Source: Melieria omissa (Eukaryota; Arthropoda; Insecta; Diptera; Ulidiidae). Taken from it: a DNA stretch of 64,000 nt. Positions 29,851 through 39,853 of the stretch are shown in pieces. The position numbers were made by a program, and so were the translations under genes. Each line of letters begins with the position of its first letter. Position 1 is the stretch's first letter. The notes below the pieces were generated by a model. The model was not told the origin of the DNA. It did no database searches and saw only the letters and a list, made by a program, of their open reading frames with translations. The stretch spans positions 76,648,432-76,712,431 of the forward strand of contig OZ020270.1 in the NCBI GenBank assembly GCA_963971225.1, read 5' to 3'.

Positions 29851-30463
29851 AAAATTACAAAAGTTACAGGCCGTTACATAGAGCAGTGTCGACCACCGGC
29901 CAAGCTCGCTTTAAACTTTAAACGCGTTTTTCTGAGAAACACATTTTCGGACCTAACGGAAGTGATTGAAGGCGCTGGAATGAACCAATCGTCACCAAAT
30001 TTTTTTTAAAATGTTCCTTAGGGTTTTTTCTAACAAACGAACCACGATCAGCCAAAAATATTGAAAATTGTTTATTTAAAAAAATAATAAGTGAACAAAA
30101 AAATGCGAAAATCGTAATTTTTTTTTCACAACCTCATAACTTTTGTAATTTTGATTTTTTTTTTCATGATCTTGGTTCATTCAATAGATAATACGGTACA
30201 CATTAAGAATGTGTTCGATTTTTGTGTTTCAGTTCACGGGTTTTGACGGAATCACTTCCGGTAGCGGTAACGACATGCCACCACTGATGGACGCCCCCTC
30301 CCCCCCTTTTTTGATTCATTCAATTTGAAAAATTGTATTCTCTAAATAAATGTGGGTTCATATCCAGAAAAATGAACGTTCAGCGTTGTATCTTTAACCG
30401 TTTTCTCAAAAAAAATTCCTAAAAAAAGTGCACTTTTTCGGATCCACAAGGTGAGAACCTGCC
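29745..30463. mobile_element. MITE with TTAA duplication, copy 1 (719 bp)
   Basis: The inverted termini GGCAGGTTCTCACCTTGTGG and their complement at 30444-30463 are flanked by TTAA at 29741-29744 and 30464-30467. A related 804-bp copy with the same ends lies at 42551-43354. TTAA duplication fits piggyBac- or Kolobok-type movers. The integrase coding on the two sides stays in register if one TTAA is kept, as expected for a simple insertion. No coding capacity. Confidence 0.9.
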
Positions 30464-30467
30464 TTAA

Positions 30468-30670
30468 GTACTTATCAACTTATCGTTTTATGCTAAATGC
30501 TGACGGTAAGTCACCTGCTGAACTTCTTCATGGCAGGCCTGTTCGTACGTTATTAAGTCAACTATTTGAATATACAAATCGACGCGACGAAGGGAAAACT
30601 CACAACCAAAAGTTCCAGTTGAACCAGGCAGTCTTCACTCGTAACTACGCAAGGGGTGATAAATGGGTAA
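30468..30670 (+). pseudogene. mag-like integrase C-terminal piece, truncated
   Basis: This continues the unit 5 integrase beyond the MITE: RFMLNADGKSPAELLHGRPV, then LLSQLFEYTNRRD and NYARGDKWV, a typical Ty3/gypsy integrase tail. The similarity to a retroelement ends near 30672, just after GDKWV, where unrelated repeat sequence begins. No 3' LTR follows, so the element is 3'-truncated. Confidence 0.8.
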
Positions 30671-30672
30671 GG

Positions 30673-31342
30673 GCCGTTTTCTCATCTTCCCGTTAAAGTG
30701 ACCGGTAGCTAAAGTGTACTTTAGCTAAAGGTCACTTTAAAGTGGCCGGTAAATATTTTCGTTTTCTCATTAGTACAGTAAATAGAGACAAATAAATCAC
30801 ATTTACTAAAAAAAAATACTTAATGGCTGAAATTTTGAGGGTGTGTTCGGGGGCATGTCCTGAGTCTAAAACTGAGTTTTCGTATTCGAGGGGGTGGGGG
30901 AAGATACTACCCCCTGCTTATTAGGGGTGAGTTCGTTTTAACTCCTTATCTCCGGTGCTATTGCTCGTACCGACAAGTCCGAGGGATCAAATTTGTGGGG
31001 AATAAAATTATCTATCTAATGATAATAAAATCGAGGTCATAGGTCGATTAGGTGAATCACAATGGCCGGTCAAAGGTCAAAAGTGAGGGATAGTTTTTGT
31101 TTTTCGCGAATACCGTGAAACCGGTAGGTTTTTCGCATACTGCTTCAATACCATTTTAAAGTAATTGAAATTACCTACAAAATGAGTGCTCGAACACTCA
31201 TCTACTATAAATAGTTTGCCGTCAATCCAACGACCAAGTTGACCGCGCGCGCCGATGTTGAGCCGCGCACGGCGCGAGAAGTACTCATTGCGCATACATT
31301 GCACTCTCTACGTGCTCGCACGTACAGCGCGCGCGGCAACAT
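30673..31342. other. Unassigned repeat-like DNA
   Basis: It opens with short inverted motifs around AGCTAAAG/CTTTAGCT (about 30708-30728) and copies of AAAGTGACCGG/AAAGTGGCCGG. G-rich and CG-rich patches follow near 30880 and 31240-31340. No coding and no clear element ends. Confidence 0.4.
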
Positions 31343-31346
31343 TTAA

Positions 31347-31613
31347 CCTTGTGCCTGTCCCTTGCTCAAAATTGCTTTCGCTGTCCTTTGGGGTCAGGAT
31401 GACCCCAACCAAACGGTTATATAATTTACTGAAAAAACATGAAGGAAAGTAACACATAAATAACAAAAGAAAAGGAGAAAGCCCCGAAAAGTGTTTTTCT
31501 CGATTTGTTATTGGGTTGAAAAAGCGATTAACACACAAGACGAGCGCACAAAACCGCTCAACCGTTTTTTAATTCTGCCTGGGGTAATTAGACCCCAAGG
31601 GAAAGGTAGAAGG
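31347..31613. mobile_element. piggyBac-like MITE, 267 bp
   Basis: Flanked by TTAA at 31343-31346 and 31614-31617. The left end reads CCTTGTGCCTGTCCCTTG and the complement of the right end CCTTCTACCTTTCCCTTGGG, close to the CC(C/T)TTTGCCTG ends of piggyBac-type elements. Just inside each end are GGGGTC/GACCCC palindromes (TTTGGGGTCAGGATGACCCC near 31387 and its counterpart near 31580). No transposase. Confidence 0.7.
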
Positions 31614-31617
31614 TTAA

Positions 31618-31930
31618 ACTACTTGCAACTGTTTAATTATGTCAAAGTTTTCCCCCAAAAATGTACAAAATTAATCTGAATTCACGCGCTTTTTTGTGGC
31701 ATTGCCTAAGTTATTTGCCAAAATAATTTTGATGGCTCCAGATGGATAATTAAGTATATCACGCATATGCTTTGAAATGCAAATGTATTCATAATAAATA
31801 CAAAACATGGGACCTTTTAATATATCCTTCATCAATTAATTTAAGGGGAAAACAGTTTTTTCACAGAAAATCATCTCCTTAAGAAATTCATTAAAAAAAT
31901 GAGCTCCAAAAGGTAAAATAATGAAAGTAT
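31618..31930. other. AT-rich DNA, nothing identified
   Basis: No convincing frame or repeat. It directly borders the minus-strand gypsy LTR, with GTAT as the outermost bases. Confidence 0.5.
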
Positions 31931-32376
31931 TGTTACGAATACTAGTTCTAGTGGGCTGTTACGTATCTCTGGATTGTGTAATTTGAAAATGAAACAACTT
32001 TGTTTATTCGAACTCAGCCAATTAAAAACCAACAGTCACTTTATTATTCACAGTTTACACCTTACTGTTCGTACACTTAAGTATTTGCTTTATTACTCCG
32101 TGTGGCAACTTCACTTGTCAAAACCAGACTGACTCGCTGCGCCGCATCCGGCTGCCTTTTATACCTGTCAGGCCATCGCGCAGATCGTTCCCGCACATTC
32201 CGGAGTGGACTAAAAGTTTCCATCATTGCCAGGTTGGACTAAAAGTTATTATCGCGGCCGTCGCTGCCAGATTGGACTAAAAGTTACTATCGCGGCCGTC
32301 GTTGCCAGATTGGGTTATAGCACGGTACGTAGCGGCAGGGTTGCTTTGCACAGCGACAGACTGTCTCATCGTTACA
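31931..32376 (-). repeat. 3' LTR of minus-strand gypsy element
   Basis: Bounded by TGTTACGAAT and GTTACA on the plus strand. It aligns along its length with the plus-strand LTRs 36156-36612 and 55708-56166, including the TATAAAAGGCAGCCGG promoter region (complement near 32150-32165). The AACTTTTAGTCCAAYCTGGC motif is repeated three or four times upstream of the TATA box. Confidence 0.85.
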
Positions 32377-32387
32377 CTGCCCACCAC

Positions 32388-32880
32388 TTAGACTTGTTCG
32401 TCCCGAACAAGTGCCGAGGCTCCGCTGTGATGAGGCGACAGGCGCTCCAAATGGACTACCTTCAGCTTAGCGCCTCTATTGCTGCAACGTTGAATCCTGT
32501 ATACCACGTCGTTAATCCTGGTCACGACTTCGTATGGTCCTTCCCATGACGCTTGAAGTTTCGGAGACAAACCTTTCCTCCGTTGCGGGTTGTAGAGCAT
32601 TACCAAATCGCCTTCTTGGAACCCTGCTGAGTTGGCCCGTAGATCGTATCTGGCTTTCGCCTTATTGCTGACCAGTTTGGTGCGGCCCCTTATAAACTGG
32701 TGAATTTCCTCCAGTTCCGCCCGCTTATTGACCACGTAGTCCGTCTTAGCGCCTCCCGTCGTGCTGACTACCCTGAACTTCAAGTCAGCGGGTAACCGCA
32801 ACTCTGTGCCGAACACTGCTCGGGCTGGAGTGAGTGATGTCGTGTCGTGCGGGGCTGACCTATACGCCATCAGGAACAGG
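32388..32880 (-). pseudogene. gypsy integrase C-terminal part, minus strand
   Basis: It encodes PLFLMAYRSAPHDTTSLTPA followed by RAVFGTELRLP, then SNKAKARYDLRANSAGFQEG and DLVMLYNPQRRKGLSPKLQ, the familiar C-terminal domain of Ty3/gypsy integrases. It ends just before the LTR. The N-terminal residues of the apparent frame (to about 32966) come from the inserted LINE's 3' UTR and poly-A and are not gypsy. Confidence 0.85.
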
Positions 32881-32891
32881 GGGATATGCGT

Positions 32892-34102
32892 TTTTTTTTT
32901 TTTTTTTTGTTTTCTGACGGAGGTGGAAAATCTTCGGAAGATGCCTGAACTCCAGTTCGTCGGCATGCCGGATTCCTACCGACTAAAAACCACCCCCCAC
33001 TATCTCCCCCTGAGGAACCGCCTTCCAGCATCTCTTCACAGGGGGGGACATAGCCTTATCCTGGCTCTTCCACAACAAGACGTTCATAGGCACGTCTGCC
33101 CCTCTCAATCTCGCGTTGCCTTGTCATGATTTCCGCCGCATATCGCGCTACTGCATCCCAGCAGAACCTGGACTCCACCATTTTTCCGACTAGTGACTGC
33201 ACTGTGGGCATACCACCGATTTTATTCGCTAGGCGGCGCCGTTGACTAGTGTACCTTGCACAGTTAAAAACAATGTGCTCAGCGTCCTCGATTGACCCGC
33301 TACAGTAGTCACAGAAGGGGTTCTGCTCATACCCCCACCTATGTAGGTATGCCTTAAAGCAGCCATGGCCTGCCATTATCTGCGTGAGATAGTGATCCAC
33401 CACCCCATGCGCACGGTCCATCCAAATGTGGAGGTCGCTTATTAGGGCGAACGTCCACCTTCCCTTGCTGGACTCGTTCCATCGCTGTTGCCACTTCTGC
33501 AGGGTCAGCTCCCGATACGTCTTCCTGTGCTGCGGAGCATCTTCCTCCTCGTATTTAGCGCGTGCCTCTTCCGTTAAGATGTGTATGGGGGCCATTCCCG
33601 CCACCACGCAGGCGGCATCATACGACGTCGTTCGGAATGCGCAGCTGACCCTGATTGCGCTGATGCGGTACACCGATTCTATGTGGCTCCGGTACGACTT
33701 GACCCTCATCGCCGGAGCCCATATTTGTGACGCATACAACATCGTGGCGGCTGCTACTTTCATAAGCAATAGCCGTCTCGGCTGTTTCGGGCCGCCAATA
33801 TTTGGCATAAGCCGCGATAATGCGGCCACTGTCTTCGATGCCTTGTTGCCAACGTACTTCAAGTGGTGTTTGAAGCTAATCCTTGCATCTAGCATGACTC
33901 CTAGGTACCTGATCGCCGGTTTGGAGTGCACGGTAACGCCGCCAACCTGGATATGGGCTGCCTCTACTGACTTCCTACTGGATATCAGGAGTGCCTCCGT
34001 CTTCTGTTCCGCAAGCTGCAGTCCAACCGAGGACAGCCAGTCCTGTACCAGTTTGACAGTGCTGTTGCAGGTCGCCTCGACGTCGCTAAGGAATTTTCCA
34101 GT
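32892..34102 (-). mobile_element. 5'-truncated R1-like LINE in gypsy integrase
   Basis: An 11-bp target duplication GGGATATGCGT flanks the insert (32881-32891 and 34103-34113). The insert ends in a poly-A tract (plus-strand T run from 32892) on the minus strand. Only the 3' part of ORF2 and a short 3' UTR are present, which is the usual result of incomplete target-primed reverse transcription. Confidence 0.88.
33056..34102 (-). CDS. R1-like LINE ORF2 C-terminal fragment
   Basis: About 348 codons are open. It begins after the RT catalytic box, at a segment with VQDWLSSVGLQLAEQKTEAL and IRYLGVMLDARISFKHHLKY, which is the RT thumb region of R1-group LINEs. The C-terminal zinc motif CDYCSGSIEDAEHIVFNC is near residue 272, and the frame ends ERGRRAYERLVVEEPG. 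There is no endonuclease and no RT palm, so the fragment has no enzymatic activity. The first few codons of the frame, up to 34120, derive from the target gypsy sequence. Confidence 0.85.
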   Translation of the reverse strand, partial: TGKFLSDVEATCNSTVKLVQDWLSSVGLQLAEQKTEALLISSRKSVEAAHIQVGGVTVHSKPAIRYLGVMLDARISFKHHLKYVGNKASKTVAALSRLMPNIGGPKQPRRLLLMKVAAATMLYASQIWAPAMRVKSYRSHIESVYRISAIRVSCAFRTTSYDAACVVAGMAPIHILTEEARAKYEEEDAPQHRKTYRELTLQKWQQRWNESSKGRWTFALISDLHIWMDRAHGVVDHYLTQIMAGHGCFKAYLHRWGYEQNPFCDYCSGSIEDAEHIVFNCARYTSQRRRLANKIGGMPTVQSLVGKMVESRFCWDAVARYAAEIMTRQREIERGRRAYERLVVEEPG

Positions 34103-34123
34103 GGGATATGCGTGTCCCAATCC

Positions 34124-35815
34124 TTACCACTTTCCGCAGGTATTCCTCCAGTGTCCGGTTAAAGCGTTCCACCATGCCGTCGGACTGTGGGTGCAAAGGA
34201 GTGGTAAGCTTTTCTTTATCCCCAGCAGCTCACACACTTCCTTGAATACCGCAGACTCGAAATTCCGGCCTTGATCTGAGTGCAACTCCAACGGAACTCC
34301 GAACCTGGCTACCCAGTTGTTTACCAGCTTTTCCGAGATCGTAGTAGCCTCCTGGTTAGGAATAGGGTACACTTCGGGCCATTTGCTGAAGTAAACCATT
34401 ACAACCAGCACATATTTGTTGCCTTGAGTGCTAGTTGGGAATGGGCCGGCGACGTCCATAGCAATCCGCTCGAAGGGCGCTCCCACGTTGTACTGCTGCA
34501 TGCGGCCTCGAGATTTTCTTGTCGGCCCTTTCGCGGCTGAACATCGGTCGCAGCTCTTAATCCACTCGGCTACAGACTCCTGACATCCTACCCAGTAGAA
34601 TCGTCTTTTTATTTTGGCGACGGTTTTGGTGATGCCTAGGTGCCCTCCACTGGAGTCGCTATGGTATGCCTCGATGACCTCGTTGATTCTGCATTTCGGC
34701 ACTACCATTAGGGAGTTGCTGGTCCGACCATCCGCGCTCTCCCATTCGCGGTACAGGCATCCTTCCTTCAGCCGCAGACTTTTCCACTGTGCCCAGTAAG
34801 CCTTCGCGACTGGGCTTTCACCGGCCATCTCCTGCCGGTCTGGACGTGCGCCTTGCTCCTTGCCTTCGACGATTTTCGCAAGATCCGCATCCTCACGCTG
34901 GTCTTTTTGTAGCCTCTCTGCAGACCACTCTTCCTCTGGCATGACGCTGGCCAACCGGTCGTCCATTATCTGTTCTTTGCTTTCGGCTCGCGAGCATTGC
35001 CTGCATTTGACCTTGCACGAACGGCGGGACAAGGCATCGGCATTTCCATGGCTACTGCCCTTGCGATGCTCTATCGTGTAGTCGTAGCTCTGCAGTCGCT
35101 CGATCCACCGCGCCAATTGTCCTTCAGGATCCTTAAAGTTCAGGAGCCATCTCAATGCGACATGATCTGTGCGCAGGCGAAACCTTTGTCCATACAGATA
35201 TTTGTGGAAGTGTTTTACGCAGTCCAATACCGCCAGCAGTTCTCTCCGTGTCACACAGTAGTTGCGTTCCGGTTTCGATAAAACCCTACTGTAGTACGCT
35301 ATCACTTGTTCCTGGCCGTCTATTATCTGTGATAGCACACCGCCAATACTATTCCCGCTTGCATCTGTATCCAACACAAACATCTCCCCAGGCACGGGGA
35401 AGGCCAGAATTGGAGCACTGCACTGTTTTTCCTTCAGACGTGCAAAAGCCTGTTCCTGCTCCTCGTTCCACTCGAAAGCTTGGCTCTTTTTCGTCAGTTT
35501 GTGCAAGCTGCTGGCTATGTTCGCGAATCCCGGAACAAATCGGCGGTAGTATGTGCACAGGCCCAGGAAACTGCGGAGTTCGTGTAGATTGCGTGGCCGG
35601 GGCCACTCCTTCACCGCCGTGATTTTGCCTTCATCCGTATGTACTCCGCGGGCGGAAACCGTATGACCCAAATACTTGACCTCTTTTTGGAACATCGAGC
35701 ACTTCTTTGGGTTGAGTTTAAGCCCAGCTTTTCGTATCCGCTCAACTAACTCCTTCAGCTTTCCCAGGTGGTCGTCGAAGCTTTTACCCATTACGATTAT
35801 GTCGTCGAGGTACAC
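34124..35815 (-). pseudogene. pol: gypsy RT end, RNase H and integrase, minus strand
   Basis: A 563-codon frame starts at the RT catalytic box (YLDDIIVMG) and continues through the RT thumb (LGHTVSARGV, LRSFLGLCTYYRRFV). RNase H follows with DTDASGN near 150 and HGNADALSRR near 258. Next come the integrase HHCC zinc finger (H…GHLGITKT…C…C, about 385-425) and core Asp residues in MDVAGP and HSDQGRNFES. Near 34240 a frameshift turns the expected region around the catalytic Glu into an out-of-frame tail ending NTCGKW. The element is truncated upstream, so it lacks most of RT. Confidence 0.88.
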
Positions 35816-35887
35816 CAGACACGTGCGCCAATGCAGCCCTCCATTAGCCGCTCGAATGTTGCTGGTGCGTTGCAGTGTCCGACATAT

Positions 35888-36612
35888 GATCTACGGGCCA
35901 ACTCAGCAGGGTTCCAAGAAGGCGATCTGGTAATGCTCTACAACCCGCAGCGGAGGAAAGGTTTGTCTCCGAAACTTCAAGCGTCATGGGAAGAACCTTA
36001 CGAAGTCGTGACTAGGATTAACGACGTGGTATACAGGATCCAACGTTGCAGCAATAAAGGCGCTAAGCTGAAGGTAGTCCATTTGGAGGCCTGGCGCCTT
36101 ATCACAGCGGAACCTCGGCACTTGTTCGGGACGAACAAGTCTTAGTGGTGGGCAGTGTAACGATAAGACAGTCTGTCGCTGTGCAAAGCAACCCTGTCGC
36201 TACGCGCCGTGCTAATTCAATCTGGCAACGACGGCCGCGATAATAAGGGGAACATTTAGTCCAACCTGGCAATGATGGAAGCTTTTAGTCCAACCTGGCA
36301 ATGATGGTCGCGATCATCATGGAAACCTTTAGTGCACTCTGGAATGTGCGAGAACGATCTGCGCGATGGACAGACAGGTATAAAAGGCAGCCGGGTGCGG
36401 CGCAGCGAGTCAGTCTGATTTTGACTAGTGAAGGTGCCACACGGAGTAAATAAGCAAATAATTAAGTGTAAAGACAGTGAAGTGTAAAAGTGTGAAATAA
36501 AGTGATTGTTGGTTTATTTTATTGTCTGCGTTTAAGAAACTGACTGAGTTTTATTTTCAAATTACACAATCCAGAGATACGTAACAGCCCACTAGACTTA
36601 GTATTCGTAACA
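35888..36612 (+). mobile_element. gypsy 3' end (integrase tail plus LTR), plus strand
   Basis: The segment starts in the middle of the integrase C-terminal domain, directly abutting the inverted RT of the minus-strand gypsy piece. It carries 86 codons (RANSAGFQEGDLVMLYNPQR … RHLFGTNKS, stop at 36145) and a 457-bp LTR. It matches 55440-56166 almost perfectly, so the inverted junction at 35888 is also the left end of the segmental duplication. Confidence 0.9.
36156..36612 (+). repeat. gypsy LTR, plus strand, locus A
   Basis: Bounded by TGTAACGATA and TTCGTAACA. It contains TATAAAAGGCAGCCGG near 36380 with GCGAGTCAGTCTG downstream as a likely start region, and AAATAAAGTG as the poly-A signal near 36494. 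Repeated TTTAGTCCAACCTGGCAATG blocks lie upstream of the TATA box. The locus B LTR differs by a 2-bp TA insertion near 55765 and little else. Confidence 0.88.
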
Positions 36613-36757
36613 ATATTTTTGAAAAATTACAAGAGTTTTTGTAATTTGCTAGTTGCTCCTTTCGCGTTCACTTTGCAACTTGTCCGTGGACCAAAATTTA
36701 TTCCTTTTATAATGTGATTTAAAACTGTACTCTTTTTGGAGTACATAAACAATCAAT

Positions 36758-36832
36758 GCAGCCTCGATAGCCTAGCGTGAGTGCACTAGACTGTCATCCC
36801 AGAGGTCGTGGGTTCAACTCCCGCCGTGTGCA
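36758..36832 (+). repeat. tRNA-like SINE head, locus A
   Basis: TAGCCTAGCGTGAGTGCAC resembles a pol III A box and GGTTCAACTCC at 36811-36821 matches the B box. The spacing is that of a tRNA, and the flanks could pair as an acceptor-like stem, but I could not fold a good cloverleaf. It is more likely a tRNA-derived SINE promoter than a functional tRNA gene. The same sequence is at 56312-56386. Confidence 0.45.
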
Positions 36833-37235
36833 CGGTCCCCGCATTTTTCCAACCAATTTTTTCCGATTTTTCCTGTTCTCTAACTTTTCCTAAAAATCCT
36901 GCAACATATTCAAGTTCATTGATTCCCAACCGAATTATTCCTATTCCACATAATTCCACGCAATAGTACGCGCAATAATGCGCTGTGCGGCTGATAAAAG
37001 CAAACAAGTAAACAGTTAGACACGGCGCACGAGCGACATCTGCAAGGGGAAGCGGACAACTGCGAAAACAGCGCACCAAATTGATCTAACGAGGTCCCCA
37101 ACCATTCTGCTGTAACCTCCTCACAACAGGTGGCGCTTCGAGCGGAGGCGACGTTCCTGAGCGGCGTTAGATGGGCACCAGAGAACTGAAAAAATCGCTA
37201 TTATCTTGATTTCATCATACACTAAAATTCTTACT
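36833..37235. other. Intergenic DNA of duplicated block
   Basis: Possible SINE body after the tRNA-like head. The minus-strand frame across it overlaps the tRNA-like sequence and is not credible as a gene. Confidence 0.4.
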
Positions 37236-37436
37236 CACATTTAATCACTCACTTCAGCCCAGTGTTGAATATAATCAAAATCATGTTGGCGAACCTTTCG
37301 CTCGGATGAGTGTGAGTCGGCTGATCGAACATGTTTTGATCACATTTAATCACTCAACTCAGCCAAGCGTTGAATATAATCAGAATAATGTTGGCGAACG
37401 TTCGCGCGGGTGAGTGTGAGTCGGCTTATCGAACTT
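37236..37436. repeat. Two-unit ~105-bp tandem repeat, locus A
   Basis: Units begin CACATTTAATCACTCA at 37236 and 37341 and contain GTTGAATATAATCA and GAGTGTGAGTCGGCT. They differ at several positions. Duplicated at 56790-56990. Confidence 0.75.
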
Positions 37437-37455
37437 GTAACCTGTTTGAACCAAC

Positions 37456-37710
37456 GTGCGTTGGCGTTACATTTCGTATGAAGAAGGGACTAAAGGTGAT
37501 GAGGAATCAAAGAATTATTTGCATTTAGTTGTTTCAATGGTCAAGCAAACATTTCAAATTTCAAGAAAAAATGTCAGACAGCTTATTATTTCTGAACTCA
37601 TACTAGAAAAACTTTTAAAATTAAAACCCATTTTATCAACATACGAGTATAAGTATTTATTGTTTAATGCAATAAAGCATGAATTGAAATTGTTCCTTTA
37701 TTTATGTTAA
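37456..37710 (+). CDS. Small hypothetical frame (84 aa), duplicated
   Basis: The frame is present and intact in both duplicate blocks (also at 57010-57264), but the blocks are too similar for this to be evidence of selection. The product is Leu/Lys-rich with helical character (SMVKQTFQISRKNVRQLI, ILEKLLKLK). No domain, signal peptide or upstream promoter is recognised. It could be part of a decayed transposase or chance. Confidence 0.2.
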   Translation: MRWRYISYEEGTKGDEESKNYLHLVVSMVKQTFQISRKNVRQLIISELILEKLLKLKPILSTYEYKYLLFNAIKHELKLFLYLC

Positions 37711-38619
37711 TTTTTTGTTGAATACTCATTACTTAGTTTTACGTAAGACAAAGAAATGAAAATAAATATGGCTTTGTTTGTTGTAAAACTATTTTGCTTT
37801 TTCATCTGTTTGGTTCACTATTTTTCTCTTTCTCTGCCAGCGCATGCAAAAACTGGAACGCGTTTATTTGTGTATGTTGCGTTTTGTTCTTAATCAAAAT
37901 AATCATTGTTGAGCCAAACGAGCAGAAATCCGAAACGATTGGTATTAACCCTCGAGTTCCCAAGTTTTTAATCTTGTTAAAAAAATTACCAGTGATAGTT
38001 TTGGGGTGGAGAAATAATGTTTGTTCGGGGAAAAAAATGTCATGTCCATAGGAGGCCTGATAGAAGGTGTAAAAAGTAGAGGCCTAGTAGGCCAAGTAGA
38101 GGGATTTTTTTTTAATTAATTTAAATTTTTAATTCTGTTTTTAATATATGTAAGCATAAATAACGGGTAACAGTTTCAGTTCACACACGAAAGAGACCAT
38201 AAGTAAAAAGGGGTGGAGTAAGGCGAGGGGTAATGTGTCGTGGGGTAGTTTATACACTGCTTTTGGGGGGTGTATAAACTAGGAAAACTAAAAAAATCGG
38301 TATAGGCATATATACATAGCGGTTCTTATATTTTTTATTATTATTTTTTTTATTATTAAATGCCTTCTTATCTTTTCACACAGATGTCAACAAATATACT
38401 CCATTAAATAAAAGAACTAGGGGAGACTAGTTCTCTCATCTACCCCCGCGGACTACGCCTAAGTATAAATTTTTGCAGTAACATGATCTGTTTTACATTG
38501 TGGTGTATCAAAATTTTGGTTCAAATCCATAAATAATGCTTAAATAGCGAAAAAACATCATCGAAGATCGTTAATTATTTAGGCTTTTCATCCCAAGCAG
38601 GCCTACAGACACTTTAGGG
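37711..38619. other. AT-rich DNA, nothing identified, locus A
   Basis: Contains poly-T/poly-A runs, a short hairpin GAACTAG…CTAGTTC at 38414-38433 and a G-rich patch near 38210-38280. No credible coding. Confidence 0.45.
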
Positions 38620-39155
38620 CAGCGGTGCCCAAAATCTTCTTATGGAAGAGCAAACACCAATACATGTAAAGTTGCCCAAAAAATGGAATTCAGCATGAAC
38701 ACCGAAAACAAAAAAAATTAATTTTCTGTAATGTTATTTAAAAAAAACAATTCTAATCTTCCTTCTTCCATGATCCTTCTAAATAAATTATCCAAATTGA
38801 TATCAATATCAGTTGTCGACAATTTTAGTAAAGCCTCCAAATGTTCGTTGCTTATTCTATTTCTGTGCTTGCTTTTTATTAATTTAAAATTCGAAAAAGC
38901 ACTTCCACAAATATATGTGCTACCAAACATGGAAAACAAACTTAAAATGTCTTTGTAAAGTAAAGGATATTTATTTGGTGTTAAAGATTTTCAAAAGTCA
39001 ATGCCCTTTAAATTAGATATTTGAAGTTCAGAGTCGCATTGCAGATCACATAGCTCCATTTGTTGCTCAGGCTTTTGATCATAAATGCTACATGTCATTG
39101 GGCTATAAAAATGGCTTTCATTTGCTTAATGCACCTAAAATCTTGAAATCTTTTT
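38620..39155 (-). pseudogene. hAT transposase C-terminal relic, locus A
   Basis: Minus-strand coding between about 39150 and 38718, broken into two registers. The upstream part gives RFQDFRCIKQMK and LCDLQCDSEL-like sequence. The downstream part gives FGSTYICGSAFSNFKLIKSK and RNRISNEHLEALLKLSTTDI, the dimerisation region of hAT (Charlie/GTF2IRD2-like) transposases. The element's 3' terminus is probably CAGCGGTGCCC at 38620, a typical hAT end. The coding is cut off near 39155 where GAAGTGAAACTTCTT and the minisatellite begin. Non-functional. Confidence 0.7.
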
Positions 39156-39169
39156 GAAGTGAAACTTCT

Positions 39170-39439
39170 TTACGCACGCTTGGCATGGGGAGTAAGCTGG
39201 CAAACGCGTGACGTAAGCGTTACGAAAAGTGTGATCGGACGAGGCGAACGGAAGTTGAGTGGTTAACGCACGCTTGGCATGGGGAGTAAGCTGGCAAACG
39301 CGTGACGTAAAGTGTGATCGGACGAGGCGAACGGGAGTTGAGTGGTTTACGCACGCTTGACTTAGCGAGTAAGCTGGCGAACGCGTGACGTAAGCGTTAC
39401 GAAAAGTGTGATCGGGCAAGGCGAACGGGAGTTGAGTGG
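39170..39439. repeat. Minisatellite, three units, locus A
   Basis: Units of 83-94 bp start TTACGCACGCTTG and end GGAGTTGAGTGG. Longer units carry an extra GACGTAAGC-containing segment after AACGCG. The array is bordered by GAAGTGAAACTTCTT on the left (39156) and its complement near 39732, suggesting it belongs to one element. Locus B has four units. Confidence 0.85.
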
Positions 39440-39853
39440 GGGATATAAGCAAGAGACAGCAGTGCGCGCGCACATTTTCTTTTTCTCTTCCTCTCATAGC
39501 CAAATACGTTCCGTATATATAAGCACACTGCAGGCCTATTGTCTGTATCACAGTGTAGGAGCAAGAGAGAGCAGTGCGCGCGCAAACTTTCTTTTCTTTA
39601 CGAAAAGAAAAGATCTATGCAAAAATATTAATTTACCAATGAAAACATAAAATAAATTTAAATATTTGTAGAAAATTAATATATGTGTATGTACATACAT
39701 GTATATATTGTACACACACATATAGAAGAAAGAAGTTTCACTTCAGTCGTGTGGTCATAAGCGCACTCGTTTTTTGAAAATTTATTTTTAAGTCATCAAA
39801 ATGGTTAATGTATTTATGAAAATCAAAAGTTGATATTTGATACTCATTTAATA
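39440..39853. other. Flank of minisatellite, two similar CGCGCGCA blocks
   Basis: The motif AGCAGTGCGCGCGCA occurs twice (about 39459 and 39570), each after GCAAGAGA. A palindromic TGTACATACATGTATATATT stretch lies at 39691-39715. No coding. Confidence 0.45.

Larger units (their letters stand above)
31931..35888 (-). mobile_element. Ty3/gypsy element, minus strand, 5'-truncated
   Basis: Read on the minus strand: the end of RT (YLDD), RNase H, integrase, then a 446-bp LTR at 31931-32376. The 5' part (gag, protease, most of RT) is missing. At 35888 the sequence switches abruptly to the integrase tail of the same family in the opposite orientation. An R1-like LINE is inserted at 32892-34102. 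It is the same family as 53580-56166, but noticeably diverged from it. Confidence 0.85.

Noticed and set aside
32891..32910. Poly-T tract as a terminator or promoter element
   Set aside because: It is the poly-A tail of the minus-strand R1-like LINE, confirmed by the matching 11-bp target duplication.
36758..36832. Functional tRNA gene
   Set aside because: A and B boxes are present but I could not draw complete D, anticodon and acceptor stems, and the sequence is embedded in repeats, so I call it a SINE head.
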